Assembly (NCBI RefSeq): GCF_006124995.1
Contig: NZ_QEWN01000132.1
Coordinates: 113,418-177,417, forward strand
Reading direction: 5' to 3'
Source of the DNA: Vibrio sp. Hep-1b-8
GTDB taxonomy: Bacteria; Pseudomonadota; Gammaproteobacteria; Enterobacterales; Vibrionaceae
Length of the DNA stretch: 64,000 nucleotides
Shown here: positions 54,673 to 64,000 of the stretch, piece after piece
How positions within the stretch are numbered: the stretch's first letter is position 1
How the letters are laid out: every line of letters starts with the position of its first letter
Notes under the pieces: generated by a model
What the model was told of the DNA's origin: nothing
Database searches by the model: none
Seen by the model: the letters and a program-made list of their open reading frames with translations, nothing else
Program-made: the position numbers and the translations under genes

Positions 54673-54885
54673 GCGAGAAAATCTTGGAAGGTTGACGTGA
54701 AAGCGTCAACCTTTTTTCTGGATTTTAGACGTAAGTCCCTAACAAAAAACTCTGTATCAGATACCTACTCAGCATCTATAACGTGCACCTCTCGAAGGGC
54801 GCAGCCCGTTCTAAATTCTCGTAGGACGAAGTCCGTTCTCGAAGCGCAGCGTTCTAAATTCTCGCAGGGCGCAGCCCGCTCTTAA
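54673..54885. repeat. Dispersed intergenic element, copy C
   Basis: Occupies the gap between convergent smp and deoD from stop to stop. One heptamer GCGAGAA, a terminator stem (54688-54713), a diverged middle not obviously alignable with copies A and B, then units GGGC-GCA-GCCC, GGAC-GAA-GTCC, the short AGCGCAGCG form, and GGGC-GCA-GCCC with TCTCG linkers (54785-54881). The unit order resembles copy A. Confidence 0.8.
54688..54713. terminator. Terminator hairpin inside element copy C
   Basis: Stem AAGGTTGACG / CGTCAACCTT with a 6-nt loop, followed by TTTCTGG. It is a shortened variant of the stems in copies A and B. Confidence 0.8.
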
Positions 54886-55605
54886 TTACTCTGCGTCACC
54901 TAGTAGCACTGAATCCAACGCAATGATCATCATATCGTTGAAAGTCGTCTGACGCTCATCTGAAGTCGTTTGCTCACCCGTCTTGATATGGTCAGAAACA
55001 GTACAGATGGTTAGCGCTTTCGCGCCGTACTCAGCACATACGCCGTAGATACCAGCGGCTTCCATCTCAACACCTACGATGCCGTACTTGTCCATTACAT
55101 CGAACATTTCAGGATCTGGCGTGTAGAAGAGTTCTGCCGAAAATAGGTTACCTACTTTTACTTCAATGCCACGAGCTTTCGCTGCATCTTCAGCTGCACG
55201 AACCATCTTGTAATCAGCGATTGCAGCAAAGTCATGACCTTTAAAACGGATACGGTTCACTTTCGAGTCAGTACACGCGCCCATACCGATAACAACGTCG
55301 CGAACTTTAATGTCTTCGCTTACTGCACCACAACTGCCTACGCGGATAATTTTTTTCACGCCGAAGTCTTTGATAAGTTCCGTCGCGTAGATCGAGCATG
55401 ATGGGATACCCATACCGTGACCCATTACTGATACTTTACGGCCCTTGTAAGTGCCCGTGAAGCCGTACATGTTTCGTACGTCACATACCTGTACAACATC
55501 TTCCAAGAAGGTTTCTGCAATGTATTTGGCACGTAGCGGGTCACCCGGCATTAGAACAACATCTGCGAATGCACCCATTTCTGCGTTGATATGTGGAGTT
55601 GCCAT
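54886..55605 (-). CDS. deoD: Purine-nucleoside phosphorylase, DeoD type
   Basis: Phosphorolyses purine (deoxy)nucleosides to base and (deoxy)ribose 1-phosphate. 239 aa, hexameric family. Motifs: [27 protein letters not shown] and the catalytic S-D-H region T-V-S-D-H-I. AAGGAAA precedes the ATG. Last gene of the deo cluster, separated from deoB by a hairpin. Confidence 0.96.
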   Translation of the reverse strand: MATPHINAEMGAFADVVLMPGDPLRAKYIAETFLEDVVQVCDVRNMYGFTGTYKGRKVSVMGHGMGIPSCSIYATELIKDFGVKKIIRVGSCGAVSEDIKVRDVVIGMGACTDSKVNRIRFKGHDFAAIADYKMVRAAEDAAKARGIEVKVGNLFSAELFYTPDPEMFDVMDKYGIVGVEMEAAGIYGVCAEYGAKALTICTVSDHIKTGEQTTSDERQTTFNDMMIIALDSVLLGDAE

Positions 55606-55637
55606 GATTCAATTTCCTTAGTTAGAAATGACAAAAT

Positions 55638-55660
55638 AATAGAGGGACTAGCCCTCTATT
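55638..55660 (-). terminator. Hairpin between deoB and deoD
   Basis: Nine-bp stem AATAGAGGG / CCCTCTATT with a 5-nt loop, then ATTTTGTC on the minus strand. Likely a partial terminator lowering deoD relative to deoB. Confidence 0.6.
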
Positions 55661-55680
55661 TTTCAATTAAACTGCTTGGA

Positions 55681-56901
55681 TTACAGGAAGTTTTTACCGT
55701 AATCCATTGGCGAAATACCAAAGTGACTCGCCAGTGTCTGACCGATGTCAGCGAATGTGTCACGTAGACCAAGAGAGCCCGCTGGAACTTTTGGACCGTA
55801 AACAATCACTGGAATGTGTTCACGAGTGTGGTCAGTACCTGGCCAAGTTGGGTCACAACCGTGGTCAGCCGTCAGGATAAGAACATCATCTTGCTCCATT
55901 AACTCTAGTACTTCGTTGATTCGTCCATCGAAATATTCTAGTGCGGCTGCATAACCCGCCACATCACGACGGTGACCGTATGCAGAGTCAAAGTCTACAA
56001 AGTTAGTGAACACGATAGTGTTGTCGCCAGCGTCTTTGATTTGCTCAAGAGTCGCTTCGAACAACGCAGGGATACCTGTTGCTTTCACTTTCTTCGTAAT
56101 ACCGCAGTTAGCGTAGATATCAGCAATCTTACCGATTGAAACAACATTGCCTTGCTTCTCTTCTACCAGTTTTTGTAGAACAGTGGCTGAAGGTGGTTCA
56201 ACTGATAAATCGCGACGGTTACCAGTACGCTCAAACTGACCTTTACCAGGGCCAATGAAAGGACGAGCGATAACACGACCAATGTTGTAATCTTCCAGCT
56301 CTTCACGCGCAATTTGGCACAGTTCAAGTAGGCGGTCTAAACCAAATGTCTCTTCGTGACACGCAATTTGAAATACTGAATCAGCCGAAGTATAGAAGAT
56401 CGGTTGACCCGTTTTCATGTGCTCTTCACCAAGATCATCAAGAACTTGTGTTCCTGATGCGTGACAGTTACCTAAGAAACCATCTAAGCCTGCACGCTCA
56501 AGAATTCGGTCCGTCAGTTCTTTAGGGAAACTGTTTTGTTTATCTGTGAAGTAACCCCAGTCGAAAAGTACAGGCACACCTGCAATTTCCCAGTGACCAG
56601 ATGGCGTGTCTTTGCCTGAAGATAGCTCGGCAGCATGGCCGTAAGCGCCAATGATTTCTGCATCAGCGTCAAGGCCCGGAGCAAAACTACCTGTCGACTC
56701 TTTATGTGCCATCGCAAGACCAAGTTTAGACAAGTTTGGTAGACGAAGAGGACCACTACGCTCTGCGTTATCCGCTAAACCTTTCTCACACTGCTCTGCA
56801 ATATGACCTAATGTGTCAGAACCGACATCACCAAAGTCTTTTGCATCTGCAGTTGCACCGATGCCAAATGAGTCTAGGACTAAAATAAATGCTCTTTTCA
56901 T
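55681..56901 (-). CDS. deoB: Phosphopentomutase
   Basis: Interconverts (deoxy)ribose 1- and 5-phosphates. The ATG at 56901 ([15 protein letters not shown]) has GGAAAGAG upstream and gives 406 aa. Alkaline-phosphatase-superfamily metal sites are seen: [20 protein letters not shown] and T-A-D-H-G-C-D-P. Follows deoA. Confidence 0.96.
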   Translation of the reverse strand: MKRAFILVLDSFGIGATADAKDFGDVGSDTLGHIAEQCEKGLADNAERSGPLRLPNLSKLGLAMAHKESTGSFAPGLDADAEIIGAYGHAAELSSGKDTPSGHWEIAGVPVLFDWGYFTDKQNSFPKELTDRILERAGLDGFLGNCHASGTQVLDDLGEEHMKTGQPIFYTSADSVFQIACHEETFGLDRLLELCQIAREELEDYNIGRVIARPFIGPGKGQFERTGNRRDLSVEPPSATVLQKLVEEKQGNVVSIGKIADIYANCGITKKVKATGIPALFEATLEQIKDAGDNTIVFTNFVDFDSAYGHRRDVAGYAAALEYFDGRINEVLELMEQDDVLILTADHGCDPTWPGTDHTREHIPVIVYGPKVPAGSLGLRDTFADIGQTLASHFGISPMDYGKNFL

Positions 56902-56967
56902 TGCTCTTTCCTTAGGCCCACTCAACTTTGACTATTTGTGGTGCAAGCAGGCCTTTGTGTAATTTAA

Positions 56968-58311
56968 TTAAACGTCTTCCGCGCGAATCTGGCAGTAAAC
57001 TTCTGGCGTTGCAATGTACTCACCGCCAATCGTAATTGCTTTCTTCAGCGCATCTGCCGCTTCCTGCCATTGCTCTTCACTACGTGCGTGAATAACAGCG
57101 AGAGGTTTATCATTCGAAGCTTGTTCGCCTAAACGAATAAAATGATCGAAACCGACAGCATAATCAATCGTATCAGTTGCAACTCGGCGTCCACCGCCCA
57201 TCGCAACCACGGCCATACCAATTGCTCGAGTATCCATAGCAGAGACTACGCCCGATTGTTCCGCATAAACCGGCTTAATAATTTCTGCTTTATCTAGGTA
57301 GCTATCATAGTTTTCTACGAAGTCAGCAGGACCACCAAGACCAGCGACCATTTTACCGAAGCATTCCGCCGCTTTACCGTTATCAAGTACTTCCATCAGT
57401 TTAGCGCGTGCTTGTTCAGTATTGTCAGCGAGTTTAGCCAACACCAACATTTCAGCACATGACGCCATCGTCACTTCAAGAAGACGCGGGTTACGATACT
57501 CGCCAGTCAGGAACTGAACGGCTTCACGCACTTCTACTGCGTTACCAGCAGAGGAGGCTAGAACTTGGTTCATATCCGTTAAGATTGCCGTTGTCTTAGT
57601 ACCCGCACCGTTTGCAACCGCTACAATAGATTTAGCTAATTCTTCAGATGCTTCATAAGTTGGCATAAAAGCGCCAGAACCCACTTTGACATCCATAACA
57701 AGCGACTCTAGACCAGCAGCAAGTTTCTTCGAAAGAATCGATGCTGTGATCAGAGAAATGTTGTCAACGGTTGCTGTGATATCGCGAGTGGCGTATACAC
57801 GTTTATCGGCAGGAGCGAGATCACCCGTCTGGCCAATAATCGCCACACCAGCATCTTTAGTAACATCACCAAACACTTCATTGGTCGGCGTGATATTGTA
57901 GCCAGGAATCGATTCAAGCTTATCGAGAGTTCCCCCCGTATGACCAAGACCACGGCCTGAGATCATCGGAACGAAACCACCACATGCTGCAACCATAGGG
58001 CCAAGCATTAGTGAAGTGACGTCACCGACACCACCGGTTGAGTGTTTATCAACAATCGGGCCGCCAAACTCTTTGTGGCTCCAGTCAATGACCATACCTG
58101 AGTCACGCATAGCACAAGTGAGTGCGATACGTTCTGGCATGGTCATCTCGTTGAAGAAAATAGCCATGGCAAACGCTGCAATCTGACCTTCAGATACAGT
58201 GTTTTTTGCTACGCCTTGGATAAAGAAGTTGATTTCGTCGGCAGTCAGAACTTCGCCGTCACGTTTTTTACGAATCACTTCTTGTGGTAAGAAAGCTTGA
58301 GGTAAATACAT
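56968..58311 (-). CDS. deoA: Thymidine phosphorylase
   Basis: Converts thymidine to thymine and deoxyribose 1-phosphate. 447 aa. The phosphate site [23 protein letters not shown], and the C-terminal M-G-G-G-R-R are present. Shine-Dalgarno GGGAGGA. 93 nt after deoC with an intervening hairpin (58363-58384). Confidence 0.96.
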   Translation of the reverse strand: MYLPQAFLPQEVIRKKRDGEVLTADEINFFIQGVAKNTVSEGQIAAFAMAIFFNEMTMPERIALTCAMRDSGMVIDWSHKEFGGPIVDKHSTGGVGDVTSLMLGPMVAACGGFVPMISGRGLGHTGGTLDKLESIPGYNITPTNEVFGDVTKDAGVAIIGQTGDLAPADKRVYATRDITATVDNISLITASILSKKLAAGLESLVMDVKVGSGAFMPTYEASEELAKSIVAVANGAGTKTTAILTDMNQVLASSAGNAVEVREAVQFLTGEYRNPRLLEVTMASCAEMLVLAKLADNTEQARAKLMEVLDNGKAAECFGKMVAGLGGPADFVENYDSYLDKAEIIKPVYAEQSGVVSAMDTRAIGMAVVAMGGGRRVATDTIDYAVGFDHFIRLGEQASNDKPLAVIHARSEEQWQEAADALKKAITIGGEYIATPEVYCQIRAEDV

Positions 58312-58362
58312 TAGATCCTCCCATGCTTTTTTAGCAATGGTTGTAAGGTAAAGAGGTAATGG

Positions 58363-58384
58363 GGAGCAGCATCAATACTGCTCC
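58363..58384 (-). terminator. Hairpin between deoC and deoA
   Basis: Stem GGAGCAG / CTGCTCC with an 8-nt loop. No T-tract, so probably an RNA processing or stability hairpin within the operon. Confidence 0.4.
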
Positions 58385-58404
58385 ACCTGACAGACTATTT
58401 AGAA

Positions 58405-59181
58405 TTAGTAAGCTGCTGGATCAGCAGTTTCGTCTGTTACTTCTAATGTATTAAGTAGGTTCGTCAGCAAGCTTGACGCACCAAAACGGTAGTGACGAGC
58501 ATCTACCCAGTTGTCACCAAGGATTTCGTCAGCCATTGCTAAGTATGCTTGCGCATCTTCCGCAGTACGCACACCACCCGCTGGTTTGAAACCAACCGTT
58601 TGTGCAACGCCCATGTCACGAATCACTTCTAACATCATGCGAGCGTACTCTGGAGTTGCATTTACTGGCACTTTACCCGTTGAAGTTTTAATGAAATCTG
58701 CACCCGCTTTAATACAAATTTCTGATGCTTTCTTGATAAGTGCTTCTTCTTTCAGCTCACCCGTTTCGATGATAACTTTTAGAAGGATATCGCCACACGC
58801 TTCTTTACATTGCTTAACCAGCTCGAAACCCACTTCTTCGTTACCCGCCATTAGGGCACGGTATGGGAATACTACGTCAACTTCATCAGCACCGTAAGCA
58901 ACGGCGGCTTTTGTTTCAGCAACTGCGATTTCGATATCGTCATTACCGTGAGGGAAGTTTGTTACTGTTGCAATGCGAACGTCTGGCGTACCTTGCTCAC
59001 GAAGCGTCTTCTTAGCAATAGGAATAAAGCGAGGGTAAATACAAATTGCAGCCGTGTTACCTACTGCTGATTTTGCGTCATGACATAGAGAAATAACTTT
59101 CGCATCAGTGTCATCATCATTCAGCGTAGTTAGGTCCATTAGTTTAAGTGCACGTAGTGCTGCTGCTTTTAAATCGCTCAT
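58405..59181 (-). CDS. deoC: Deoxyribose-phosphate aldolase
   Basis: Splits deoxyribose 5-phosphate to acetaldehyde and glyceraldehyde 3-phosphate. 258 aa, class I aldolase of the DeoC type: catalytic Lys in D-F-I-K-T-S-T-G-K and the proton-relay Lys in [16 protein letters not shown] precedes the ATG. First enzyme gene of deoCABD. No clear DeoR or CytR box was found directly upstream. Confidence 0.97.
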   Translation of the reverse strand: MSDLKAAALRALKLMDLTTLNDDDTDAKVISLCHDAKSAVGNTAAICIYPRFIPIAKKTLREQGTPDVRIATVTNFPHGNDDIEIAVAETKAAVAYGADEVDVVFPYRALMAGNEEVGFELVKQCKEACGDILLKVIIETGELKEEALIKKASEICIKAGADFIKTSTGKVPVNATPEYARMMLEVIRDMGVAQTVGFKPAGGVRTAEDAQAYLAMADEILGDNWVDARHYRFGASSLLTNLLNTLEVTDETADPAAY

Positions 59182-59444
59182 TTCTATCTCCGATCAATAT
59201 TCAAAAAAGTTACTGCTCTGCATCGTTTGCAGAACTGCAGTCATTTATGAACGGACTTGGTTCCTTGAAGACTCGGCATATACAGCGAATTTTAATATGC
59301 CAATTGCTATCCTTGTCACCGCACAGTACCAGCTTGGTCTATGGCACAACAATCTACGATTGCGGTGTCTAACGTATATGGGCTTTAACCCAAGCAACGG
59401 TCAGTTGCTGCCAGCGCCAATCATACTCCTTGTATTAATTATCG

Positions 59445-59615
59445 CTAGCTAAAAAACCTTTCAATAATCCATTGATAGGCTACACCACCTAAGTACACTC
59501 CGACGATGCCCATAACGCCTGCCAAAACAGGTGGCGCAGGTACCGGAAGCTTGATGGCGGAAAACAGGACTCCAACGACAAAACCCGCTAAGGTTGCGAG
59601 GATAACTTCGTTCAT
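59445..59615 (-). CDS. XapX domain membrane protein (DUF1427)
   Basis: A 56-aa gene, starting M-N-E-V-I-L-A-T-L-A. Two hydrophobic helices flank the XapX signature P-V-P-A-P-P-V-L-A-G-V-M-G-I-V-G-V-Y-L-G. XapX-family proteins are small inner-membrane proteins of unknown role found near nucleoside genes. It lies between nupC and deoC on the same strand, and may be the first gene of the deo transcript. The Shine-Dalgarno is weak. Confidence 0.85.
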   Translation of the reverse strand: MNEVILATLAGFVVGVLFSAIKLPVPAPPVLAGVMGIVGVYLGGVAYQWIIERFFS

Positions 59616-59920
59616 AAGTTTAACCCTACTTTCTATAGATACCTACATTATAGCTATTTGTCGTAGAACTGTAGTGGCTCATAGAGCGCAAACGGTTTGT
59701 ATCTCAAAAAAGATTCTGCTTAACGTTTGCTCAGTATCAAACACTGGCAAACTCAGCGAATCCCCTAGCCTAAATCAAACCTAGGCTTGTGGCTCATTCC
59801 GCTCATACCGTCGGTAATCACAGTGTGCCAAGGTCTATATTCTCCAGTACAGTGGCCGCGATACGCACTTGCTGATAGCTCATACCTTTGACGCTTTCAC
59901 TACACCGAAAAATAAAAAAG
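59616..59920. other. Region upstream of xapX-deoCABD
   Basis: About 300 bp between the nupC terminator and xapX. It contains two LacI-family-like boxes, GCGCAAACGGTTTGTA (59686-59701) and TGCTTAACGTTTGCTC (59717-59732), 70-120 nt before xapX. They would fit CytR- or PurR-type control of the deo genes. No promoter hexamers or ORF can be supported. Confidence 0.4.
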
Positions 59921-59953
59921 CCCCGCAGTAACAGAGTTACTACGGGGCTTGAT
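59921..59953 (-). terminator. Terminator after nupC
   Basis: Strong stem of about 12 bp (CCCCGTAGTAAC / GTTACTGCGGGG, one mismatch) and six T on the minus strand, 35 nt after the nupC stop. Confidence 0.9.
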
Positions 59954-59987
59954 AAAACGGCGTCTATATAATCTTTCGCTTACTAAA

Positions 59988-61250
59988 TTAGAAAGATAGG
60001 AAGAAGCCAGCGATTGTCGCTGCCATTAGGTTAGATAGCGTACCAGCACAAACCGCTTTAACACCCATACGAGCGATGTCGTGACGACGGTTTGGAGCTA
60101 GACCACCTAGACCACCTAGTAGGATCGCGATAGAAGAAAGGTTCGCGAAACCACATAGAGCAAATGCGATGATAGCTTGAGTCTTCTCAGACATTACTGC
60201 ACCTGTTGCTGCTACAACTTGAGCGTTCTCGCCAACGTAAGGTACGAAGTTTAGGTAAGCTACGAATTCGTTAACAACCAGTTTCTGACCGATGAAAGAA
60301 CCAGCAACTGTTGCTTCAGCCCATGGCACACCGATTAGGAATGCTAGAGGAGCGAATAGCCAACCTAGAAGAAGTTCTAGAGTTAGGTTTTCCATACCGA
60401 ACCAACCGCCAACGCCACCTAGGATACCGTTGATTAGAGCGATTAGACCGATGAATGCTAGTAGCATTGCACCTACGTTTAGAGCAAGTTGTAGACCAAC
60501 TGATGCGCCGCCTGCTGCTGCGTCGATAACGTTAGCTGGCTTGTCGTCACCACCGTCGATGTCATCACCTAGATTCTCATCTGGCGTGTCAGTTTCAGGT
60601 TTAATGATTTTAGCGAATAGTAGACCACCAGGTGCTGCCATGAATGATGCTGCTACAAGGTACTCTAGAGGTACACCCATAGATGCGTAACCTGCTAGTA
60701 CACCACCAGCAACAGACGCTAGACCACCACACATTACTGCAAATAGCTCAGACTGAGTCATTTTTGGTACAAACGGACGAACCACTAGAGGTGCTTCAGT
60801 TTGACCAACGAAGATGTTAGCTGCTGCAGACATTGACTCGGCACGTGAAGTACCTAGTGCTTTTTGTAGACCGCCACCAAGAATCTTGATAACCCACTGC
60901 ATTACACCAATGTAGTAAAGTACAGAGATAAGTGCAGAGAAGAAGATTAGCGTTGGAAGTACTTGGAAAGCAAAGATGAAACCGATACCGTCAACTGAGA
61001 AGTTAACTAGGCTGCCGAATAGGAAACCAGTACCGTCTTTACCGTAGTCGATAACGTTCTGTACACCAGCTGAGAAACCAGCTAGTAGGTCGCGACCCCA
61101 TGGTACGTAAAGAACGAAACCACCGATGATGAATTGGATAGCAAATGCGCCACCCACAGTTCTTAGATTGATAGCTTTGCGGTTATCAGACAGTAGTAAT
61201 GCAATTCCTAGCAATACTGCCATACCGACTAGGCTCATAAACAGGCTCAT
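59988..61250 (-). CDS. nupC: NupC-type concentrative nucleoside transporter
   Basis: Inner-membrane cation/nucleoside symporter of the CNT family. 420 aa with eight or more hydrophobic segments; the conserved [11 protein letters not shown] and [17 protein letters not shown] are present. It pairs with the Tsx-like porin and the Deo enzymes for nucleoside uptake and breakdown. A CRP-type site lies 145-160 bp upstream. Confidence 0.95.
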   Translation of the reverse strand: MSLFMSLVGMAVLLGIALLLSDNRKAINLRTVGGAFAIQFIIGGFVLYVPWGRDLLAGFSAGVQNVIDYGKDGTGFLFGSLVNFSVDGIGFIFAFQVLPTLIFFSALISVLYYIGVMQWVIKILGGGLQKALGTSRAESMSAAANIFVGQTEAPLVVRPFVPKMTQSELFAVMCGGLASVAGGVLAGYASMGVPLEYLVAASFMAAPGGLLFAKIIKPETDTPDENLGDDIDGGDDKPANVIDAAAGGASVGLQLALNVGAMLLAFIGLIALINGILGGVGGWFGMENLTLELLLGWLFAPLAFLIGVPWAEATVAGSFIGQKLVVNEFVAYLNFVPYVGENAQVVAATGAVMSEKTQAIIAFALCGFANLSSIAILLGGLGGLAPNRRHDIARMGVKAVCAGTLSNLMAATIAGFFLSF

Positions 61251-61315
61251 AGTTTATGACTTCCTTATATGTTATTTGTTGGCGTGTTACAAAATGGAGC
61301 TCAAAAGCGGAGGCA

Positions 61316-61321
61316 ATTATA
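61316..61321 (-). promoter_or_regulatory. Predicted -10 of nupC
   Basis: Minus-strand TATAAT 66 nt before the nupC ATG. No good -35 lies at the proper distance, as expected for an activator-dependent promoter. Confidence 0.45.
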
Positions 61322-61394
61322 CTCATCCGTCCATTGATAAAGTAATGCCGTCCTCACAGTTTCTAATAAGATTCATCATGTGCTCACTCATTTA

Positions 61395-61410
61395 CGTGAA
61401 CAAGATCACC
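61395..61410 (-). promoter_or_regulatory. CRP-type site upstream of nupC
   Basis: GTGA-ACAAGA-TCAC forms a perfect core of the CRP palindrome. Its centre is about 93 bp upstream of the start inferred from the TATAAT -10, one of the helical positions from which CRP can activate. Confidence 0.6.
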
Positions 61411-61454
61411 ATTCACAACCTCTTCAATCATCATATGAACAATTTATTTCGAAA

Positions 61455-62231
61455 TTATTCACAAATATCGAAGGCAGAATTGCTATTTTTCCAAACGATT
61501 TCAGCAATCGTTTGCTCTGGCAATCCTTTCAAGCTTGCGAGACAGGACAATATTTCACCTATCATCTTAGGATGATTGGCCTTGCCTTGATGTCCGTTTA
61601 ATGGCATGTCGGGTGCATCCGTTTCCAGAACGAGATTTTCGACCGCTAACTGCGCAATAGCCTGACGAGTTTTATTCGCTCTTGGATAAGTGATTACCCC
61701 TCCGACGCCAATATAAAAACCACGTTCAACAAACTGCATCGCTTGCTGATAACTTCCAGAAAAACCATGCAGCACACCGCCAAATTCAAACTGCTTTTGC
61801 TTAAGAATCTGCAACAAACGATTGTGTGTCTTACGACTATGTAAGATGAGCGGAAGCTTAAACTCATTGGCAAAGTCAACTTGCTGAACGAAAATCCGCT
61901 CCTGCAGTTCCATATCAACATCTATCATGGCATCCAAGCCACACTCACCCACAGCAACACACAAACCTTGATGTTGCTCTAATAGTAGACGCAATTCGGT
62001 AAAAGAGTACTGACTTTGTTGATCGATAAATAGTGGATGAACTCCTAACGCGTAATACAGCCCTGAATATTGTTGCGAGAGAGCGATCAGTTTTTGCCAG
62101 TTCGACGAGCCGATTGCAGGCAAAATAAAACGCTCAACTCCGTGCTGTTGGGCACTCTCTATATGCTGCCTGAAGTCAGCAGAGAAACAGTCGAAATCAA
62201 GATGGCAGTGGGTATCAAAAAGGCGCATCAT
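61455..62231 (-). CDS. TatD-family metal-dependent hydrolase (YjjV-like)
   Basis: A 258-aa TatD-family DNase/hydrolase. N-terminal metal motif F-D-T-H-C-H-L-D-F, the G-V-H-P segment, G-E-C-G-L-D, L-H-S-R-K, H-G-F-S-G and E-T-D-A-P-D line the active site. It resembles YjjV more than TatD itself. Its start overlaps the DUF5363 small gene, so the two are coupled. Confidence 0.92.
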   Translation of the reverse strand: MMRLFDTHCHLDFDCFSADFRQHIESAQQHGVERFILPAIGSSNWQKLIALSQQYSGLYYALGVHPLFIDQQSQYSFTELRLLLEQHQGLCVAVGECGLDAMIDVDMELQERIFVQQVDFANEFKLPLILHSRKTHNRLLQILKQKQFEFGGVLHGFSGSYQQAMQFVERGFYIGVGGVITYPRANKTRQAIAQLAVENLVLETDAPDMPLNGHQGKANHPKMIGEILSCLASLKGLPEQTIAEIVWKNSNSAFDICE

Positions 62232-62376
62232 CGCTGCGCCTTTTGGTAGTTTCTACTGAAGACTGTTCTGGTTCACTTCGGTAAGGAACACAGCTACGTT
62301 TATGCTCTGGTGTCAATCCCAATGACAAACACCACTGATCATACTTGGCTAACCATCGCTTAAACCAGTTCAACAT
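62215..62376 (-). CDS. DUF5363-family small protein
   Basis: A 53-aa ORF starting M-L-N-W-F-K-R-W-L-A-K-Y-D and containing G-L-T-P-E-H-K-R-S-C-V-P-Y-R, the hallmark of the DUF5363 family of short gammaproteobacterial proteins; function unknown. AAGGCACTG lies upstream. It overlaps the start of the TatD-like gene by 17 nt, and yaaA precedes it on the same strand by 14 nt, making a yaaA-DUF5363-tatD-like run. Confidence 0.8.
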   Translation of the reverse strand: MLNWFKRWLAKYDQWCLSLGLTPEHKRSCVPYRSEPEQSSVETTKRRSDDAPF

Positions 62377-62390
62377 TTCAGTGCCTTCTA

Positions 62391-63164
62391 TTACTGTTCT
62401 TCTCGTTTGAAAACTAACTCTGTTGGTGTTGACTCATCTTCAACAAAGTAATAGCCCGCAGTGTCAAATTTCGTTAAATCAGCCACACTAGAGATACGTT
62501 GCTCAATAATATAACGCGCCATCATTCCCCGTGCTTTTTTGGCGTAAAAACTGATCACTTTATACTGGCCGTTTTTACAATCTTTAAAGACAGGCATGAT
62601 CACCTGCGCGTCCAACAACTTAGGTTTTACTGCTTTAAAATATTCATTTGATGCTAAGTTGATAAGTACATTGTCACCTTGGGCAGTAATCGCCTCATTG
62701 AGCTTATCGGTAATCACATTACCCCAAAACTGGTACAAGTTGCTCCCTTTACCATTGGCGAGTTTGGTGCCCATCTCTAAACGGTAGGGTTGCATCAAAT
62801 CAAGTGGTTTTAACAAGCCATAGAGACCCGATAGCATACGCAGATGTTTTTGCGCGTATTCAAAGTCCTCTTCACTTAGTGACTCCGCATCCAATCCCGT
62901 GTACACATCCCCTTTAAACGCGAGAATTGCTTGGCGTGCGTTGTCAGTCGTGAACTCTTCACTCCACTCTTGAAAACGGCCTACATTCAAATCAGCAATC
63001 TTATCGCTGACCTTCATTAAGCTGGCGACATCTGCAGGAGTCAGCTTGCGACAAACATCAATTAACTCTTTGGAATATTCAACTAACTCCGGCTGAGTAA
63101 ACTTCTCAATCGCCAGAGGAGATTCATAATCTAACGTTTTCGCAGGAGAAACGACAATTAACAT
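62391..63164 (-). CDS. yaaA: Peroxide stress protein YaaA
   Basis: Homologue of E. coli YaaA, which lowers free iron and limits DNA damage during peroxide stress. [13 protein letters not shown] at 63164 gives 257 aa, the normal length; the longer reading to 63212 is not family-like. Motifs [16 protein letters not shown] and A-S-N-E-Y-F-K are intact. Confidence 0.95.
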   Translation of the reverse strand: MLIVVSPAKTLDYESPLAIEKFTQPELVEYSKELIDVCRKLTPADVASLMKVSDKIADLNVGRFQEWSEEFTTDNARQAILAFKGDVYTGLDAESLSEEDFEYAQKHLRMLSGLYGLLKPLDLMQPYRLEMGTKLANGKGSNLYQFWGNVITDKLNEAITAQGDNVLINLASNEYFKAVKPKLLDAQVIMPVFKDCKNGQYKVISFYAKKARGMMARYIIEQRISSVADLTKFDTAGYYFVEDESTPTELVFKREEQ

Positions 63165-63175
63165 GACTTTATACT

Positions 63176-63508
63176 CTATCCATTTATCTGTTTTATTGAG
63201 TTTAGGGTACAAAAAAACACCCTTAACATAAAGTGATAACAGCGATGTTTATCAGGCCCGAACAAGTACCTTGATACAAACACCATTATTAAACCAGCTG
63301 ATGAAAACAGCCAAAAACCAGATTGATAAATAGCATCATCTTCTACGACTAATAAGAACAACGGGAATAGTGAGCCAGCCAATATCGCTGTGCACCACTC
63401 TATTAAGTGACTATACTTCCCCTCTCCACCTATATATTCCCAAGAGTAGGCTATCTCAGCGTTATAAAGTTGTTCCTTAAGGGACTCGATGCCTTGTTTA
63501 CTATTCAT
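63176..63508 (-). CDS. Hypothetical membrane protein
   Basis: A 110-aa protein with two probable membrane helices (about residues 38-55 and 67-86) and a charged N terminus ([14 protein letters not shown]). No family recognised. Its ATG overlaps the stop of a truncated upstream frame (ATGA), so it was once the second gene of a pair. The region looks accessory, and the C terminus may have been altered by rearrangement next to yaaA. Confidence 0.5.
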   Translation of the reverse strand: MNSKQGIESLKEQLYNAEIAYSWEYIGGEGKYSHLIEWCTAILAGSLFPLFLLVVEDDAIYQSGFWLFSSAGLIMVFVSRYLFGPDKHRCYHFMLRVFFCTLNSIKQING

Positions 63509-63624
63509 TCGTCGATTCTCACTTCAATAATACGAGTGCCAAATTCTTTTGGCGCAGGCTCTACGGTTAAATCACCTTGTTTTTTACCTGACGCTATATA
63601 GCCCAGTTGTTGATGTTTTGAGGC
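63505..63624 (-). pseudogene. Fragment of an unrecognised gene
   Basis: Without a start codon, this frame encodes about 38 residues ending [13 protein letters not shown] before a TGA that overlaps the ATG of the membrane protein gene. A TAG blocks the frame upstream. The good coding look and coupled end suggest the 3' tail of a disrupted gene. Confidence 0.45.
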
Positions 63625-63715
63625 TTGCTAGTTAAACGGCATGCTAAAAAGTACGGTTATGGTATCGACCAGTGCTGCCGCCCAAATTTAATCACTCTGT
63701 GAGAAAGCAAGAAAG

Positions 63716-63888
63716 TTACTCTGTAGCACTCTCTTCATCTTGCTGATAAATCGGGTGCTTATACTTATCATTCAGCTTTTTTATTTCGACTATTTCAATT
63801 TCAGGGAAAGCCGACTGTAGATGAGAAAGTAACGCTGTTTTTTGATCAAGCGTCGAAATAAAAACAGTCCCTATATATACCCCTGATC
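63716..63888 (-). pseudogene. C-terminal gene remnant next to an IS element
   Basis: An open frame of about 55 codons without a start (G-T-V-F-I-S-T-L-D-Q-K ... Y-Q-Q-D-E-E-S-A-T-E, stop at 63716). It is truncated where the IS630-type element begins. Probably the 3' end of a gene interrupted by the IS. Family not recognised. Confidence 0.45.
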
Positions 63889-63923
63889 ATTGAAAATGCT
63901 TGATTTTATTTAGAATCAGGATC

Positions 63924-64000
63924 ATGCTACGAACCATGAAAATTACACTGACTCCTCAGCAGAAACTGCAACTCGAACAAATGCACGATTCTACTCGTGA
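63924..64000 (+). mobile_element. Start of an IS630-family transposase gene (partial)
   Basis: Reading from ATG 63924 or 63936, M-K-I-T-L-T-P-Q-Q-K-L-Q-L-E-Q-M-H-D-S-T-R is the N terminus typical of IS630-family transposases of marine gammaproteobacteria. The ORF runs off the window. The left end of the element probably lies in the TA-rich stretch at about 63870-63890; IS630 elements insert at TA. The exact end cannot be fixed without the other terminus. Confidence 0.65.

Overview
The window is ordinary chromosomal DNA from a Vibrio (Vibrionaceae), almost certainly the main chromosome. The evidence is gene content and order: a complete Na+-translocating NADH:quinone reductase operon with apbE and nqrM, crl/frsA, a ribD-ribE-ribB(A)-ribH-nusB-thiL-pgpA operon headed by nrdR, the block radA / PilZ protein / serB / smp / deoD-deoB-deoA-deoC / xapX / nupC, and DUF3461, DUF3332, DUF2884 and DUF5363 proteins typical of this family. 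No tRNA, rRNA, CRISPR array or prophage was seen.

Layout. 0-3.2 kb: glnD and a DUF3461 gene. 3.4-9.5 kb (minus): nrdR, riboflavin genes, nusB, thiL, pgpA. 9.6-16 kb (minus): proBA, crl, frsA, gpt and a purine permease, the last two with PurR-like boxes. 16.0-17.0 kb: a gap holding an undescribed small transcription unit (CRP-type site, promoter, 28-codon ORF, terminator). 17-22 kb: pepD, a DUF3332 lipoprotein, and a RimB-like protease / rimK / aspartoacylase-family operon. 21.8-23.8 kb: an AT-rich accessory patch with two orphan secreted-protein ORFs. 23.8-31 kb: an NSS transporter, DUF2884, a Gre-like factor, a RecQ paralogue, LexA-boxed dinB, and a diguanylate cyclase gene whose first receiver domain carries an internal deletion. 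31-38.3 kb: nqrABCDEF-apbE-nqrM. 38.7-43 kb: bolA, rlmG, yajG, a periplasmic cyclophilin and ampG. 43-46 kb: an ECF sigma/ChrR anti-sigma pair, a LON-domain protein and a Tsx-like porin. 46.1-50.5 kb: panE, yajL, csdA, radA. 50.6-61.3 kb: PilZ protein, serB, smp, deo operon, xapX, nupC. 61.4-64 kb: tatD-like, DUF5363, yaaA, a hypothetical membrane protein, gene remnants, and the start of an IS630-type element running off the end.

Functional themes are nitrogen sensing, flavin supply (riboflavin synthesis, ApbE flavinylation and the flavin-rich NQR pump lie in one window), and nucleoside/purine salvage (gpt, permease, Tsx, NupC, Deo enzymes). The salvage genes are linked by a shared operator-like sequence in front of the permease and the porin.

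The most unusual structure is a dispersed non-coding element present three times (3168-3388, 48819-49082, 54673-54885). Each copy fills the gap between two convergent genes almost from stop codon to stop codon. Each starts with the heptamer GCGAGAA, then a terminator-type hairpin, then a string of small hairpins whose arms covary between units. In one copy the heptamer is expanded to 12 perfect tandem copies.
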